A stretch of DNA of 64,000 bases from an uncultured Paracoccaceae bacterium (lineage in GTDB: Bacteria; Pseudomonadota; Alphaproteobacteria; Rhodobacterales; Rhodobacteraceae), in assembly GCA_947499725.1 (NCBI GenBank), contig CANMPK010000006.1, positions 40,590-104,589 on the forward strand. The letters are read 5' to 3'. The first letter of the stretch is position 1; each line of letters opens with the position of its first letter. The position numbers and the translations under genes were made by a program. Below, piece by piece: positions 26,349-35,699 of the stretch. The notes beneath the pieces were generated by a model. The model was given only the letters and a program-made list of their open reading frames with translations, ran no database searches and was not told where the DNA came from.

Positions 26349-27713
26349 TTAATAGAAGTAACGTAGCCAGATATAGATATTGGCGATCACCAATGTCAGC
26401 AGCATGATTGGGAAAGCCATCTTCATGAACTGCACAAAGCCAATCGGCTGTTTGGCTTTCTCAGCGAAGGCCGCGACAGACAGGTTCGCGCTTGCGCCTA
26501 GCAATGTGCCGTTCCCGCCCAAGCATGCGCCAAGCGCCAAAGACCACCACAGTGGCTCGATGGATTGATCGCCAAAGTTGCCAGCGGCCGCTTCGATCAT
26601 TGGGATCATCGTGGCCACGAACGGGATGTTGTCTAGGATCGCTGACAGCAGACCTGCGGACCAGAAGATCAGGAAGGCCGTCCATTTCAGATCGCCATTC
26701 GTCACGTTCAGCGCAAAATCTGCGAACATCTGCAACAAGCCCACATGTTCTACGCCAGCCACGATCACAAACAGGCCCGCGAAGAACAGGATGGTGATCC
26801 ATTCCACTTCGCCAAAGATATGATGCACGGATTCAGATTGCTCTTCCGCACTCTCATGCCAATAGGCCAGCAGCATCAAAAGTGCCGCGCCGGCCAAAGC
26901 AGAGGTGCCTGGCTGAATGCCGTACCCATGACCCACTGTGAAACCAAAGATCACAAGGGCAAGTACACTCAGAGATTTCACCATCAAACGCACATCCTGA
27001 ATGGCGCCAGAGGCGTCGAACTTCATGATGCGGTCACGGGATTCCTGCGGGATTTCAGACAATGTTTTGCGATAGGTGAAATAGATGATCGCTGTCACGA
27101 CCACCAAACAGATCGCTGCAATCGGCGCGAGGTTCACAACAAAATCGTTAAAGCTCAGCCCCGTTGCAGAGCCGATCAGAATGTTGGGGGGATCACCAAT
27201 CAATGTCGCTGTGCCGCCAATGTTAGACGCCAAGATTTCCGCCATAAAGAACGGCAAAACCTTTGTCTCCAAAGCTTCGGTGATCAGCAAAGTGATCGGA
27301 GCAATCAGCAGAACAGTGGTCACGTTGTCCAGCAATGCCGAGAACACCGCCGTGATCAACGTCAGCATGATTAGAATGCCCACAGGGTTCGCGTTCACCC
27401 ATTTTGAAGCCGTAATGGCCACAAACTGGAAAAGGCCGGATTTAGATGTGATGGCCACGATCACCATCATCCCAATCAACAAGGCGAGGGTGTTTGCATC
27501 AACACCAGCCACAGCTTGCTGCTGGTTCAGAATGCCAAAGATAACCATCATCGCCGCACCAAGCATCGCGAGAATGGCGCGGTTCAGTTTTTCGCTGATC
27601 AGCAAAGTGTAGGTCAGAATAAGGATCGCAGTTGCAACCCAAAACGGAGAGATGCCCAACAGGTCGGGCAGGGAGAACGCATGTCCCCCGTGTAGGTCTG
27701 GATGTTCAGTCAA
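26349..27713 (-). CDS. ArsB/NhaD-type ion transporter (IT superfamily)
   Basis: 454-residue inner-membrane transporter with about 12 spans in two related halves. The first half has LLIGMMVIVAITSKSGLFQ, TAVFSALLDNVTTVLLIAP and IGGTATLIGDPPNILIGSA; the second mirrors it with LSAILDNIPFVATMIPMIEA and GACLGGNGTLLGASANLSV. The paired DNV/DNI and GG(T/N)(A/G)TL motifs mark the ArsB/NhaD/CitM group. The substrate could be arsenite, Na+/H+ or an organic anion; no ars genes are near. It follows the CBS-domain gene by 23 bp, so cytoplasmic nucleotide sensing may modulate it. Confidence 0.82.
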   Translation of the reverse strand: MTEHPDLHGGHAFSLPDLLGISPFWVATAILILTYTLLISEKLNRAILAMLGAAMMVIFGILNQQQAVAGVDANTLALLIGMMVIVAITSKSGLFQFVAITASKWVNANPVGILIMLTLITAVFSALLDNVTTVLLIAPITLLITEALETKVLPFFMAEILASNIGGTATLIGDPPNILIGSATGLSFNDFVVNLAPIAAICLVVVTAIIYFTYRKTLSEIPQESRDRIMKFDASGAIQDVRLMVKSLSVLALVIFGFTVGHGYGIQPGTSALAGAALLMLLAYWHESAEEQSESVHHIFGEVEWITILFFAGLFVIVAGVEHVGLLQMFADFALNVTNGDLKWTAFLIFWSAGLLSAILDNIPFVATMIPMIEAAAGNFGDQSIEPLWWSLALGACLGGNGTLLGASANLSVAAFAEKAKQPIGFVQFMKMAFPIMLLTLVIANIYIWLRYFY

Positions 27714-27736
27714 GGTAGTGCTCCGCCGTAAAGGCT

Positions 27737-28231
27737 TTATGTGTCGTTCAGGATAGAATCCAAAAGAGAGTTCGCGCTTACAGTGCCCACGAACTTCTGC
27801 GTCTCTTCCTCAACGAGGATGACGTGACGTTTGAATTTATTGATCATGAAAATCCCTTCCATCACCGGCGTATCCGGCGTGGTGACTGGGATATTTTCGG
27901 GCAGAGACATGTTGTCAGCAACACGCTCGTCCTTCAGTGCATCGATGCGCTCTTCGAAATCTGCCTTAGACAGGTTCATGAAGTTCAGGTTGTCCAAACC
28001 CATGCGAGTCAATGCAGGGTTATTGGTCATTGTGACGGCTTTTGGCAGGATCAGCTTAAGCAATGTCGGTGCGGTGAACACCCCAACATACGTGCCATCT
28101 GTATCAACAACCGGCAAAAACCGAGCGCGGCTTTCTTTGATAATACGCAACGCCGTTGCCACGTTCTCAGTGGGTTCAACTGTTTTTTGGATGTGTGGAG
28201 GCACCATCACATCACGACAGGTCAGGCCCAT
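27737..28231 (-). CDS. CBS-domain pair protein
   Basis: 164-residue soluble protein made of two CBS motifs (about residues 5-60, CRDVMVPPHIQKTVEPTENVATALRII.. VVDTDGTYVGVFTAPTLL; and about 108-160, NIPVTTPDTPVMEGIFMINKFKRHVILVEEE..). CBS pairs bind adenosine nucleotides and regulate partner proteins. It is the first gene of a two-gene minus-strand unit with the ArsB/NhaD-type transporter, its likely partner. The 28232-28610 gap to manC carries AT-rich divergent promoter DNA in which I see no further gene or clear motif. Confidence 0.85.
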   Translation of the reverse strand: MGLTCRDVMVPPHIQKTVEPTENVATALRIIKESRARFLPVVDTDGTYVGVFTAPTLLKLILPKAVTMTNNPALTRMGLDNLNFMNLSKADFEERIDALKDERVADNMSLPENIPVTTPDTPVMEGIFMINKFKRHVILVEEETQKFVGTVSANSLLDSILNDT

Positions 28232-28610
28232 TTTGTCCCCTTCCTAAGTCTTTTGACTAAGTTTTTTGGTTTGCCCAAGCATGTTGGCCTAGCTGTTGAA
28301 AAAGCGCGGATCGCCAAAGTCGGGTTACCTGCGCGATAAACCGATTTGATGAGTCTGACCAATGCTTTTTTATGGTTTTCTATGCAAAAATGTACAAAAA
28401 ACAGTCAGTTTGAAAATTAGTGCTGCTTCGGGTTTTCCGAAAAGAAACTTTGTAAATTTTGCACTCAATCGCGCGGCGATTTGGAGCCTCGTTTTTCAGA
28501 ATTGTGCAATCAAACATCTATGGCGGACAGATATTTCTTAGGTCATTAAACTTTGTTTAAATTACTCCGCTAAATCTGCTAGTTCTGATGCAAAAGAGCA
28601 GGAAAATGTT

Positions 28611-30044
28611 ATGACGATCACCCCAGTATTGCTTTGCGGCGGGTCTGGCACGCGGCTTTGGCCCTTGTCACGCAAAAGCTATCCCAAGCAATTTGCGCCT
28701 CTGATGGGCGAGGAAACCCTGTTTCAAGCGGCGGCCAAGCGCCTCAGCGGGGCGGGGGGCACTGTGACATTCAAAGCGCCAATGGTGCTGACCAATTCTG
28801 ATTTTCGCTTTATCGTTGCTGAACAATTGCAAGCCGTTGGGATTGATCCAGGCGCGATTATGATCGAACCGGAAGGGCGCAATACGGCGCCAGCCGTTTT
28901 GGCCGCAGCGCTTCAAGCCCACAAAGAGGATGCAGATGCGGTGCTATTGGTTGCGCCCTCTGATCACGTGGTGCCAGATAAAGCCGCCTTTGCTCAAGCG
29001 GTCGCAAAGGGTATGTCTGCGGTTCAGCAAGGCCAGCTTGTGACCTTTGGGATCACGCCAACCCATGCAGAAACGGCCTATGGCTATCTAGAGCTTTCAG
29101 AAACACCCGACGCAGAAGGCAACCCAGTTGCGCTGAAGCGGTTTGTCGAAAAGCCAGATCAAACGCGCGCCGCAGAAATGCTAGCGGCGGGCAATTTCAA
29201 ATGGAATGCAGGCATCTTCCTGTTCCGCGCGGCGGATATGATCGCAGCCTTTGAAGCCTATTGCCCAGATTTGCTTGGGCCGGTGCAGCAGTCTTTGGAT
29301 GACGCGGAAATCGATCTCGGCTTCCTGCGACTGGCCCCTGCACCTTGGGCAAAGGCCGAAGATATCTCGATTGACTATGCCGTCATGGAAAAGGCCGACA
29401 ACCTGTCAGTGGTGCCATTCGATGAAGCTTGGTCCGATCTTGGCGGTTGGGACGCCGTTTGGCGCGAAAGCACCCCTGACAGCGCAGGTGTCGTGACCAG
29501 CGGTGAGGCCACAGCGATTGATTGCCACAACACATTGCTCCGTTCGGAAAGCGCAAACCTCGAATTGGTGGGGATTGGGCTTGAAAATATCATGGCCATC
29601 GCCATGCCAGATGCGGTGCTTGTCGCCGATATGAGCGATGCGCAAAACGTGAAAAAAGCCGTGGCTGCGCTGAAGGCCAAAAGCGCGTCGCAAGCCACGC
29701 AATTCCCCAAAGACCACCGCCCATGGGGCTGGTTTGAAAGCCTTGTGGTTGGCGGGCGTTTCCAAGTGAAGCGCATTCAGGTGCATCCAGGGGCGTCCTT
29801 GTCTCTGCAAAGCCATGTGCACCGCTCTGAACATTGGATCGTCGTGGAAGGCACTGCCAAAGTCACCATCGATGATGAAGTGAAATTGGTCACAGAAAAC
29901 CAATCGGTCTACATTCCGGTCGGGGCAAAACATCGGATGGAAAATCCGGGGAAAGTTCCCATGGTTTTAATTGAGGTACAAACGGGCGCCTATGTCGGAG
30001 AAGACGACATCGTGCGTTACGAAGATGTTTACGCAAGGAAGTAA
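28611..30044 (+). CDS. manC: Mannose-1-phosphate guanylyltransferase / mannose-6-phosphate isomerase
   Basis: 477-residue bifunctional type II enzyme making GDP-mannose for surface polysaccharide. The N-terminal nucleotidyltransferase starts with LCGGSGTRLWPLSRKSYPKQFAPL and has the FVEKPD lysine motif. The C-terminal cupin isomerase domain (from about residue 355) has HRPWGWFESLV, QVKRIQVHPGASLSLQSHVHRSEHW and VYIPVGAKHRMENPG, with the metal-binding His/Glu residues. The start follows GCAGGAAAATGTT. ugd follows after 3 bp, so GDP-mannose and UDP-glucuronate supply are co-expressed. Confidence 0.94.
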   Translation: MTITPVLLCGGSGTRLWPLSRKSYPKQFAPLMGEETLFQAAAKRLSGAGGTVTFKAPMVLTNSDFRFIVAEQLQAVGIDPGAIMIEPEGRNTAPAVLAAALQAHKEDADAVLLVAPSDHVVPDKAAFAQAVAKGMSAVQQGQLVTFGITPTHAETAYGYLELSETPDAEGNPVALKRFVEKPDQTRAAEMLAAGNFKWNAGIFLFRAADMIAAFEAYCPDLLGPVQQSLDDAEIDLGFLRLAPAPWAKAEDISIDYAVMEKADNLSVVPFDEAWSDLGGWDAVWRESTPDSAGVVTSGEATAIDCHNTLLRSESANLELVGIGLENIMAIAMPDAVLVADMSDAQNVKKAVAALKAKSASQATQFPKDHRPWGWFESLVVGGRFQVKRIQVHPGASLSLQSHVHRSEHWIVVEGTAKVTIDDEVKLVTENQSVYIPVGAKHRMENPGKVPMVLIEVQTGAYVGEDDIVRYEDVYARK

Positions 30045-30047
30045 CCC

Positions 30048-31214
30048 ATGAAAATCGCCGTCGCTGGCTTAGGCTATGTTGGCATGTCAAATGCCGTTCT
30101 GTTGGCGCAAAACCACACTGTGGTGGCCATCGATCTCTCGCAAGAGCGGGTGGATATGGTCAATGCCCGCCAGTCTCCGATTGAAGACACGGAAATCGAA
30201 GACTTCCTTGCCAATCGCACGCTTGATCTGACAGCCACAACCGATGCAGAAAACGCCTATACCGATGCGGATTTTGTCATCGTGGCCACGCCAACGAATT
30301 ACGACCCAAAGTTCAACTACTTTGATACCTCCAGCGTTGAAGCGGTGATTGCGCAGGTGGTGGCGCTCAACAAAACGGCTACCGTTGTGGTGAAATCCAC
30401 CATTCCGGTGGGCTTTGTCAGCGACATCCGCGCGCGGTTAGAAACCGATCAGGTGATCTTCTCGCCAGAATTCCTACGCGAAGGCCAAGCTTTGTATGAC
30501 AACCTGCACCCATCGCGCATTATCGTGGGCGAGCGGTCTGACCGCGCGGAAACCTTCGCAAACCTTCTGCTGGAAGGGGCGATCACCAAAGACGTGCCGG
30601 TGCAGTTCACCGACCAAGACGAGGCAGAGGCGATCAAGCTTTTCGCCAACACCTATCTGGCGATGCGCGTGGCTTTCTTTAACGAACTTGATAGCTACGC
30701 CATGGCCGGCGGTATGGACAGTCGCCAGATCATCGAAGGGGTCAGCCTCGATCCGCGCATTGGCAGCCATTACAACAATCCCTCCTTTGGCTATGGCGGT
30801 TACTGCCTGCCAAAAGACACCAAGCAGCTCTTGGCCAACTACAGCCACGTTCCGCAAAACTTGATCCGTGCCATTGTGGATGCCAACCGCACCCGCAAAG
30901 ACTTTCTGTCAGATCAAATCCTGATGAAGGGCGCCAAGGTTGTGGGGATCTACCGGTTGGTGATGAAGGCGGGGTCTGACAACTTCCGCCAAAGTTCGAT
31001 CCAAGGCATCATGAAACGCTTGAAAGCCAAGGGTCTTGAGGTGATCGTGTATGAGCCGGTGCTAGAAGAAGAGCACTTCTTCCATTCGCGCGTGATCAAC
31101 GATCTGGAGGCCTTTAAAGAAGAGGCCGATCTGATCGTAGCCAACCGCCAATCCGAAGACCTAGAAGACGTGGCAGATAAATTATTCACCCGCGATCTCT
31201 TTGGCGCAGACTAA
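30048..31214 (+). CDS. ugd: UDP-glucose 6-dehydrogenase
   Basis: 388-residue NAD-dependent UDP-glucose dehydrogenase, oxidising UDP-glucose to UDP-glucuronate. The Rossmann motif [14 protein letters not shown], the central STIPVGF and [21 protein letters not shown] segments, and the catalytic Cys253 in [14 protein letters not shown] are present. This is the shorter class of about 390 residues, without a long C-terminal extension. It lies 3 bp after manC and 10 bp before the epimerase gene, in a three-gene sugar-nucleotide operon. Confidence 0.95.
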   Translation: MKIAVAGLGYVGMSNAVLLAQNHTVVAIDLSQERVDMVNARQSPIEDTEIEDFLANRTLDLTATTDAENAYTDADFVIVATPTNYDPKFNYFDTSSVEAVIAQVVALNKTATVVVKSTIPVGFVSDIRARLETDQVIFSPEFLREGQALYDNLHPSRIIVGERSDRAETFANLLLEGAITKDVPVQFTDQDEAEAIKLFANTYLAMRVAFFNELDSYAMAGGMDSRQIIEGVSLDPRIGSHYNNPSFGYGGYCLPKDTKQLLANYSHVPQNLIRAIVDANRTRKDFLSDQILMKGAKVVGIYRLVMKAGSDNFRQSSIQGIMKRLKAKGLEVIVYEPVLEEEHFFHSRVINDLEAFKEEADLIVANRQSEDLEDVADKLFTRDLFGAD

Positions 31215-31224
31215 GGAAGACCCT

Positions 31225-32250
31225 ATGCAAACCGTTCTTGTCACTGGCTCTGCTGGTTTTATCGGCTATCACCTGTGCAAACTCCTGCTGGCGGATGGTT
31301 TTCGCGTGATCGGTCTGGATGCGCTCAGCGATTACTATGATGTGTCCCTGAAAGAAGCACGCCACGATCAGCTCCAAAACGATGCTTTCGTGCCGGTCAT
31401 TGGCAAGGTCGAAACACCCGGCCTGATGATGGACCTGTTTGAAAACCACAAGCCTGACTATGTGGTGCATTTGGCCGCGCAAGCTGGCGTGCGCTATTCC
31501 ATCGAGAACCCGCGCTCTTATCTGGAAAGCAATATCATCGGCACCTTCGAAATCCTCGAAGCAGCCCGCGCACATCCGCCGAAACATATGCTGCTTGCGT
31601 CGACCTCTTCGGCCTTCGGCGCCAACACCCAGATGCCTTACCAAGAAACGCAACGCGCCGATCACCAGATGTCGTTTTATGCGGCCACCAAAAAGTCGAC
31701 CGAGAACATGTCGCATTCCTACGCGCATCTCTTTGATCTGCCGGTCACCATGTTCCGTTTCTTCACGGTTTATGGCCCATGGGGCCGCCCAGATATGGCG
31801 CTGTTCAAATTCACCAAGGCGATTTTGGAAGGCAATCCAATCGACGTCTACAACCACGGCGACATGAAGCGCGACTTCACCTATGTCGAAGACCTCGTGC
31901 ATGGCATTCGCCTGCTGATGGATGCGATCCCACAGCGCCCTGAAAACGGCGAAGTCCCTGAAGGCGACAGCCTGTCGCCCGTCGCGCCGCACCGCGTGGT
32001 TAACATTGGTAACAACGATGCCGTGCAACTGACCGACTTCATCGAGGCCATCGAAGACGCCACAGGCCTAAAGGTCGAGCGTAACTTGATGCCAATGCAG
32101 GCAGGCGATGTGCCAGCCACTTGGGCAGATGCTGAGCTTCTGAAAACGCTGACAGGCTATCAGCCGAAAACCGAAGTACGCGAAGGGGTGGCCAAGTTCG
32201 TGCAGTGGTATCGCGACTTCTACCGCCCCAACGAAGCGGGCAACACCTAA
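31225..32250 (+). CDS. UDP-glucuronate 4-epimerase-type NAD-dependent epimerase
   Basis: 341-residue extended-SDR sugar-nucleotide epimerase. It starts MQTVLVTGSAGFIGYHLCKLLL (GxxGxxG), has HLAAQAGVRYSIENPRSYLESNIIGTFEILE, the catalytic Ser region STSSAFGANTQMPY and YAATKKSTE (Tyr-x3-Lys), and RFFTVYGPWGRPDMALF, a block typical of UDP-glucuronate 4-epimerases. It would turn UDP-glucuronate from Ugd into UDP-galacturonate. The ORF track begins at 31201, inside ugd; the ATG at 31225 follows AAGGAAGACCCT. No glycosyltransferase genes are in this operon. Confidence 0.92.
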   Translation: MQTVLVTGSAGFIGYHLCKLLLADGFRVIGLDALSDYYDVSLKEARHDQLQNDAFVPVIGKVETPGLMMDLFENHKPDYVVHLAAQAGVRYSIENPRSYLESNIIGTFEILEAARAHPPKHMLLASTSSAFGANTQMPYQETQRADHQMSFYAATKKSTENMSHSYAHLFDLPVTMFRFFTVYGPWGRPDMALFKFTKAILEGNPIDVYNHGDMKRDFTYVEDLVHGIRLLMDAIPQRPENGEVPEGDSLSPVAPHRVVNIGNNDAVQLTDFIEAIEDATGLKVERNLMPMQAGDVPATWADAELLKTLTGYQPKTEVREGVAKFVQWYRDFYRPNEAGNT

Positions 32251-32263
32251 GGGTCCACATAAC

Positions 32264-32294
32264 AAAAGCCCCACGCCAAGGCGCGGGGCTTTTT
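32264..32294 (+). terminator. Terminator of the sugar-nucleotide operon
   Basis: AAAAGCCCCACGCC (32264-32277) pairs with GGCGCGGGGCTTTT (one mismatch), AA loop, followed by a T-run. A classic intrinsic terminator 14 bp after the epimerase stop. Confidence 0.9.
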
Positions 32295-32320
32295 CTTTAC
32301 CCATGTCACTCAGTATATGT

Positions 32321-32354
32321 GAAGTGGCGCCCCTTAAGGGAGAGGCGCCACTTC
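32321..32354 (-). terminator. 11-bp GGCGCC-type hairpin at the 3' end of the polyol operon
   Basis: GAAGTGGCGCC (32321-32331) and GGCGCCACTTC (32344-32354) are perfectly complementary; the loop includes part of the palindrome CCCTTAAGGG. There is no T-run on either side, so it may protect the mRNA 3' end of the minus-strand operon rather than terminate by itself. A smaller CCCGA/TCGGG pair lies nearer the smoK stop. Confidence 0.6.
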
Positions 32355-32379
32355 GCGACCCGAAGGGAGCTCGGGCAAA

Positions 32380-33408
32380 TTAACCGATGCGCTGGTTTGT
32401 TGCGCTGTCAAAGAAATGCACCAGCTCTGGCTTTGCTGTGAAATACAGCGTGCCGCCTTTTGCGACGCTTGGTGCTTTGTCCAGCTTGGCAATGAACTCT
32501 GTGCCCGCATCATTCACCATGTGCGCCAATGCGTATTCACCAAGGTTCTCAACCAGATCCAGCTTTGCAGACATCAGGGCATCACCCTCGCCACATTCTT
32601 CCAGATGCTCTGGGCGAATGCCGACGATCGCGTCGCCTTTGTCCGCACCAGGGGAGCGGCCCGCAACGAAGTCAGCATTGCCAAAGAAGTTCATCTTTGG
32701 GCTACCAATGAACTGCGCCACGAATGCGTTTTGTGGGCGTTCATACAGTTCAATCGGGCTACCAACCTGCTCAACACGGCCATCGCGCAGAACAACAATC
32801 TTGTCCGCCAGCGTCATCGCCTCGACTTGGTCGTGTGTCACGTAGATCATGGTTGTGCCCAGACGCTCGTGCAGACGTGCGATTTCCAGACGTGTCTGAA
32901 CGCGCAGCGCGGCGTCAAGGTTGGACAGCGGCTCGTCGAACAGGAAGACCTGTGGTTCACGAACAATCGCACGGCCAATAGCCACACGCTGACGCTGACC
33001 ACCAGACAACGCACGTGGGGAGCGCTCTAGGTAATCTGTCAGGTGCAGAACTTCAGCCGCCTGACGAACACGACGATCAATTTCGTCTTCTGGTGTCTTC
33101 GCTTGGATCAGGCCAAACGCCATGTTCTTGTAAACAGTCATGTGCGGGTACAGAGCGTAAGTCTGGAACACCATCGCAACGCCGCGCTTAGATGGCGCGA
33201 CTTCGTTCATGACGCTGCCGCCGATAGAAATGTCACCGCCGGAAATGTCTTCCAGACCTGCGATCATGCGCAGCAGGGTGGATTTACCACAGCCTGACGG
33301 GCCAACAAAAACGACGAATTCACCGTCTTCGATGTCCAGGTCAATGCCATGCATAACCTGCACATTGCCGTAGGATTTTACGACGTTTTCAATTTTCAAA
33401 TTTGCCAT
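32380..33408 (-). CDS. smoK: Polyol ABC transporter ATP-binding protein (SmoK/UgpC/MalK type)
   Basis: 342-residue CUT1-class ATPase. The nucleotide-binding domain has Walker A GPSGCGKSTLLRM, signature LSGGQRQRVAIGRA, Walker B VFLFDEPLSNLDAALR and the H-loop VTHDQVEAMTLADK. The C-terminal TOBE/regulatory domain (from about residue 240, IGSPKMNFF, GIRPEHLEE) is of normal length. It powers the SmoEFG importer. It is the last gene of the minus-strand operon and starts 13 nt inside the end of the mannitol dehydrogenase gene. Confidence 0.88.
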   Translation of the reverse strand: MANLKIENVVKSYGNVQVMHGIDLDIEDGEFVVFVGPSGCGKSTLLRMIAGLEDISGGDISIGGSVMNEVAPSKRGVAMVFQTYALYPHMTVYKNMAFGLIQAKTPEDEIDRRVRQAAEVLHLTDYLERSPRALSGGQRQRVAIGRAIVREPQVFLFDEPLSNLDAALRVQTRLEIARLHERLGTTMIYVTHDQVEAMTLADKIVVLRDGRVEQVGSPIELYERPQNAFVAQFIGSPKMNFFGNADFVAGRSPGADKGDAIVGIRPEHLEECGEGDALMSAKLDLVENLGEYALAHMVNDAGTEFIAKLDKAPSVAKGGTLYFTAKPELVHFFDSATNQRIG

Positions 33409-34805
33409 TGTTGTTCCATCTCCTTGATGGCCCCGACCAAAGCCGGAGCAAAGTGTTCAAAGCGGTCTGGTAGGTCTGTCCAAAGCTGCTTGTTTGTCGC
33501 GAAACTGCTTTCTGCCCCTGGCGCGAGCAAAGGCAGAAGGTCGTCCCAGAATGGGTCGACATAGGTGTGCTGTAGCTGGCCGTCGCGCGCACGGCGGGCG
33601 TAAATCACCCAGCTTGCGATGCAGTTCAGCGTGTGCTCGGGATTGATCCCCTGCTCGAGGCAGGATTCAAGCGTCGGGCGAATGTAGATTGGCATTTTAG
33701 ACCAACCATCCATGCAGATACGCTCCAGCGCATCTGCAATGCTCGGGTTCGCAAAGCGATTGGCGATTTCTTCCATGTAAGCTTTGCGATCAAACGGCAG
33801 CTCTAGTTGCAAACCAGGCAGCACGTTCTCTGTTTCAAAGGCATTGAAATACGGGCGGATGTTGTCATCCATCATGGCTTGGTCAAAGGTCTTATGACCC
33901 GCCAATGCTCCGTAATAACAAAGCGCCGTGTGGCCACCGTTCAGAATGCGAATTTTCGCTTCCTCATATGGGTCCACATCATCCACGATCTGCACACCGC
34001 TTTGGGCCAGATCAGGCATCGGGCCAGCAAATTTGTCTTGCAGCACCCACTGTTTGAAGCTCTCGCCATGTACCGGCGCTGCACTGTTGTCTGGCCAGTT
34101 TGCGGAAACCTCTGCAAACAGGGATTCAGAGGCGCGCGGCGTGATGCGATCCACCATAGAGTTCGGGAAAGACACGTTGTCCTTAGCCCAAGCCAGCAAG
34201 TCGGTCAGGCCCATCGCCTTAAGATAGGCCAGCACGTTTTCTTCCAGCATATGGCCGTTGCCGCGAATGTTGTCACAGCAGCCAATCGTGATCGGCGCGC
34301 CACCTGCTGCCAGACGCTTGGCCAAACCACGCGCCAGATAGCCGTACACAGATACCGGATCACCACCTGCGATCTCTGCGGCAATCACCGGATCATCGGT
34401 GTTCAAACTGCCACGATCCGTCAGGGAATAGCCGCTTTCGGTCACGGTGATTGTCACCAAATGCACGTTGTCTTGCGCCAGCAAACCCTCGGCTGCATCG
34501 GCATCTTGGCTCCAGTCGCTGAACGCCACATGCGAACGCACCAAACGGAAGCCAACCTCTCCTTCAGGAGACATCGTCTTAAGCACATAACCCGCATCCT
34601 TCGCAGCGCGCGCAAAGCTCTCGCTTTCTGCACCGCGCAGGTTCACTGCGGCGATGCCCCAGTTCAGATCGCCCGAGGTCTGCATGTAGTCATCGATATA
34701 GACAGCTTGGTGGGCACGGTGAAACGCGCCAAAGCCAAGATGCACGATGCCGACGTTGCAGTCTGCTTGAGCATAGGTTGTTTGATATAGGTTGGGCTTA
34801 TTCAT
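33396..34805 (-). CDS. mtlK: Mannitol 2-dehydrogenase family (polyol dehydrogenase)
   Basis: 469-residue long-chain polyol dehydrogenase oxidising mannitol (and often sorbitol or arabitol) to the ketose with NAD. The N-terminal Rossmann half starts VGIVHLGFGAFHRAHQAVYIDDYM. The C-terminal catalytic half contains KQWVLQDKFAGPMPDL and KIRILNGGHTALCYYGALAGHKT, with the conserved catalytic Lys/Asn/His set. Size and motifs match Rhodobacter MtlK and Pseudomonas mannitol dehydrogenase. Its ATG overlaps the araC stop by 4 nt and its 3' end overlaps smoK by 13 nt, so translation across the three genes is tightly coupled. Confidence 0.92.
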   Translation of the reverse strand: MNKPNLYQTTYAQADCNVGIVHLGFGAFHRAHQAVYIDDYMQTSGDLNWGIAAVNLRGAESESFARAAKDAGYVLKTMSPEGEVGFRLVRSHVAFSDWSQDADAAEGLLAQDNVHLVTITVTESGYSLTDRGSLNTDDPVIAAEIAGGDPVSVYGYLARGLAKRLAAGGAPITIGCCDNIRGNGHMLEENVLAYLKAMGLTDLLAWAKDNVSFPNSMVDRITPRASESLFAEVSANWPDNSAAPVHGESFKQWVLQDKFAGPMPDLAQSGVQIVDDVDPYEEAKIRILNGGHTALCYYGALAGHKTFDQAMMDDNIRPYFNAFETENVLPGLQLELPFDRKAYMEEIANRFANPSIADALERICMDGWSKMPIYIRPTLESCLEQGINPEHTLNCIASWVIYARRARDGQLQHTYVDPFWDDLLPLLAPGAESSFATNKQLWTDLPDRFEHFAPALVGAIKEMEQQWQI

Positions 34806-35695
34806 GCCTCTGTGCTTTCTTTATTCACCAGGTTGCGCTGGGCCTGTGCGCGATATTCGGACGGCGTCATGCCTTTCATCTTCAGGAACTGACGATTGAA
34901 GTTGGCAAGGTTCTGGAACCCGACCTCGTAGCAAATCGAAGAGATCTGCTCGTCACTTGCGTAAAGCATCGAGCAGGCCTGACCGATGCGAACACGGTTC
35001 ACAAACTCAATAAAACGATTGCCGGTGGCCTTCTGGAAGTTACGGGTAAAGGCTGTTGGGCTCATCCCCGCCAATTCTGCTGCCGCTTCCACGCTGATTT
35101 CCTCAGCGAAGTTCTTGGTGATGTGGTCCACCACATCGCCAATTCGGGCGTGTTTGCTGCTGCCCTCGGTGTTGGCAATGCCAGTCACCGAAAGCGTCTT
35201 CTTTTCTGCATGTTCGTTGATGCGAACAAGGAAACGCAGGAACGCAACAATGCGTTCAGCGCCTTTGGTATCGCGGATCGCTTCCATATGCCCTTTGGCA
35301 AAGGTTGGATTGAACCCGACAAATTCGATGCCCATCTGGGCCAGTTTGAACAGCTCTTGCATCTCACCAAATTCAGGGAATGCATTCAGCAGGTGTTCCA
35401 CGCTCTTGCCATCAAATTGCACGAGCATATCGCGCACCGGCACGTCCTTTGTGTAGGACTTATTGGTCACCCAGTTGTGCGGCAGGTTCGGGCCGGTCAG
35501 GAACAAAGCGCCTGCATCGAATTCACCGAAATAGTCGCCCACAAAGGCTTTGCCGCGTGTCTCAAGGATCAAATGCAGCTCATACTCTGGGTGGCTATGC
35601 CAACGGCACAGCTCACTCGGCCAGCCGTGCTCTAGATAGCGAATGCTGGAGGTGCTGCGATCAACGATCTCGTATTCTGGCATGATGATTGACAT
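34802..35695 (-). CDS. AraC-family transcriptional regulator inside the polyol operon
   Basis: 297-residue AraC regulator: an N-terminal cupin sensor (WHSHPEYELHLILETRGKAFVGDY, GALFLTGPNLPHNWVT) and a C-terminal double helix-turn-helix (ISVEAAAELAGMSPTAFTRNFQKATG, QISSICYEVGFQNLANFNRQFLKMKGMTPSEYR). It probably senses a hexitol and activates the smo operon. Encoded within that operon, between the SDR gene (4 bp) and mtlK (4-nt overlap), it would give positive autoregulation. Confidence 0.92.
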   Translation of the reverse strand: MSIIMPEYEIVDRSTSSIRYLEHGWPSELCRWHSHPEYELHLILETRGKAFVGDYFGEFDAGALFLTGPNLPHNWVTNKSYTKDVPVRDMLVQFDGKSVEHLLNAFPEFGEMQELFKLAQMGIEFVGFNPTFAKGHMEAIRDTKGAERIVAFLRFLVRINEHAEKKTLSVTGIANTEGSSKHARIGDVVDHITKNFAEEISVEAAAELAGMSPTAFTRNFQKATGNRFIEFVNRVRIGQACSMLYASDEQISSICYEVGFQNLANFNRQFLKMKGMTPSEYRAQAQRNLVNKESTEA

Positions 35696-35699
35696 AGCT

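Noticed and set aside
28232-28610. Possible small gene or riboswitch upstream of manC
   Set aside because: AT-rich DNA with no ORF of note, no strong hairpin and no recognisable riboswitch core.
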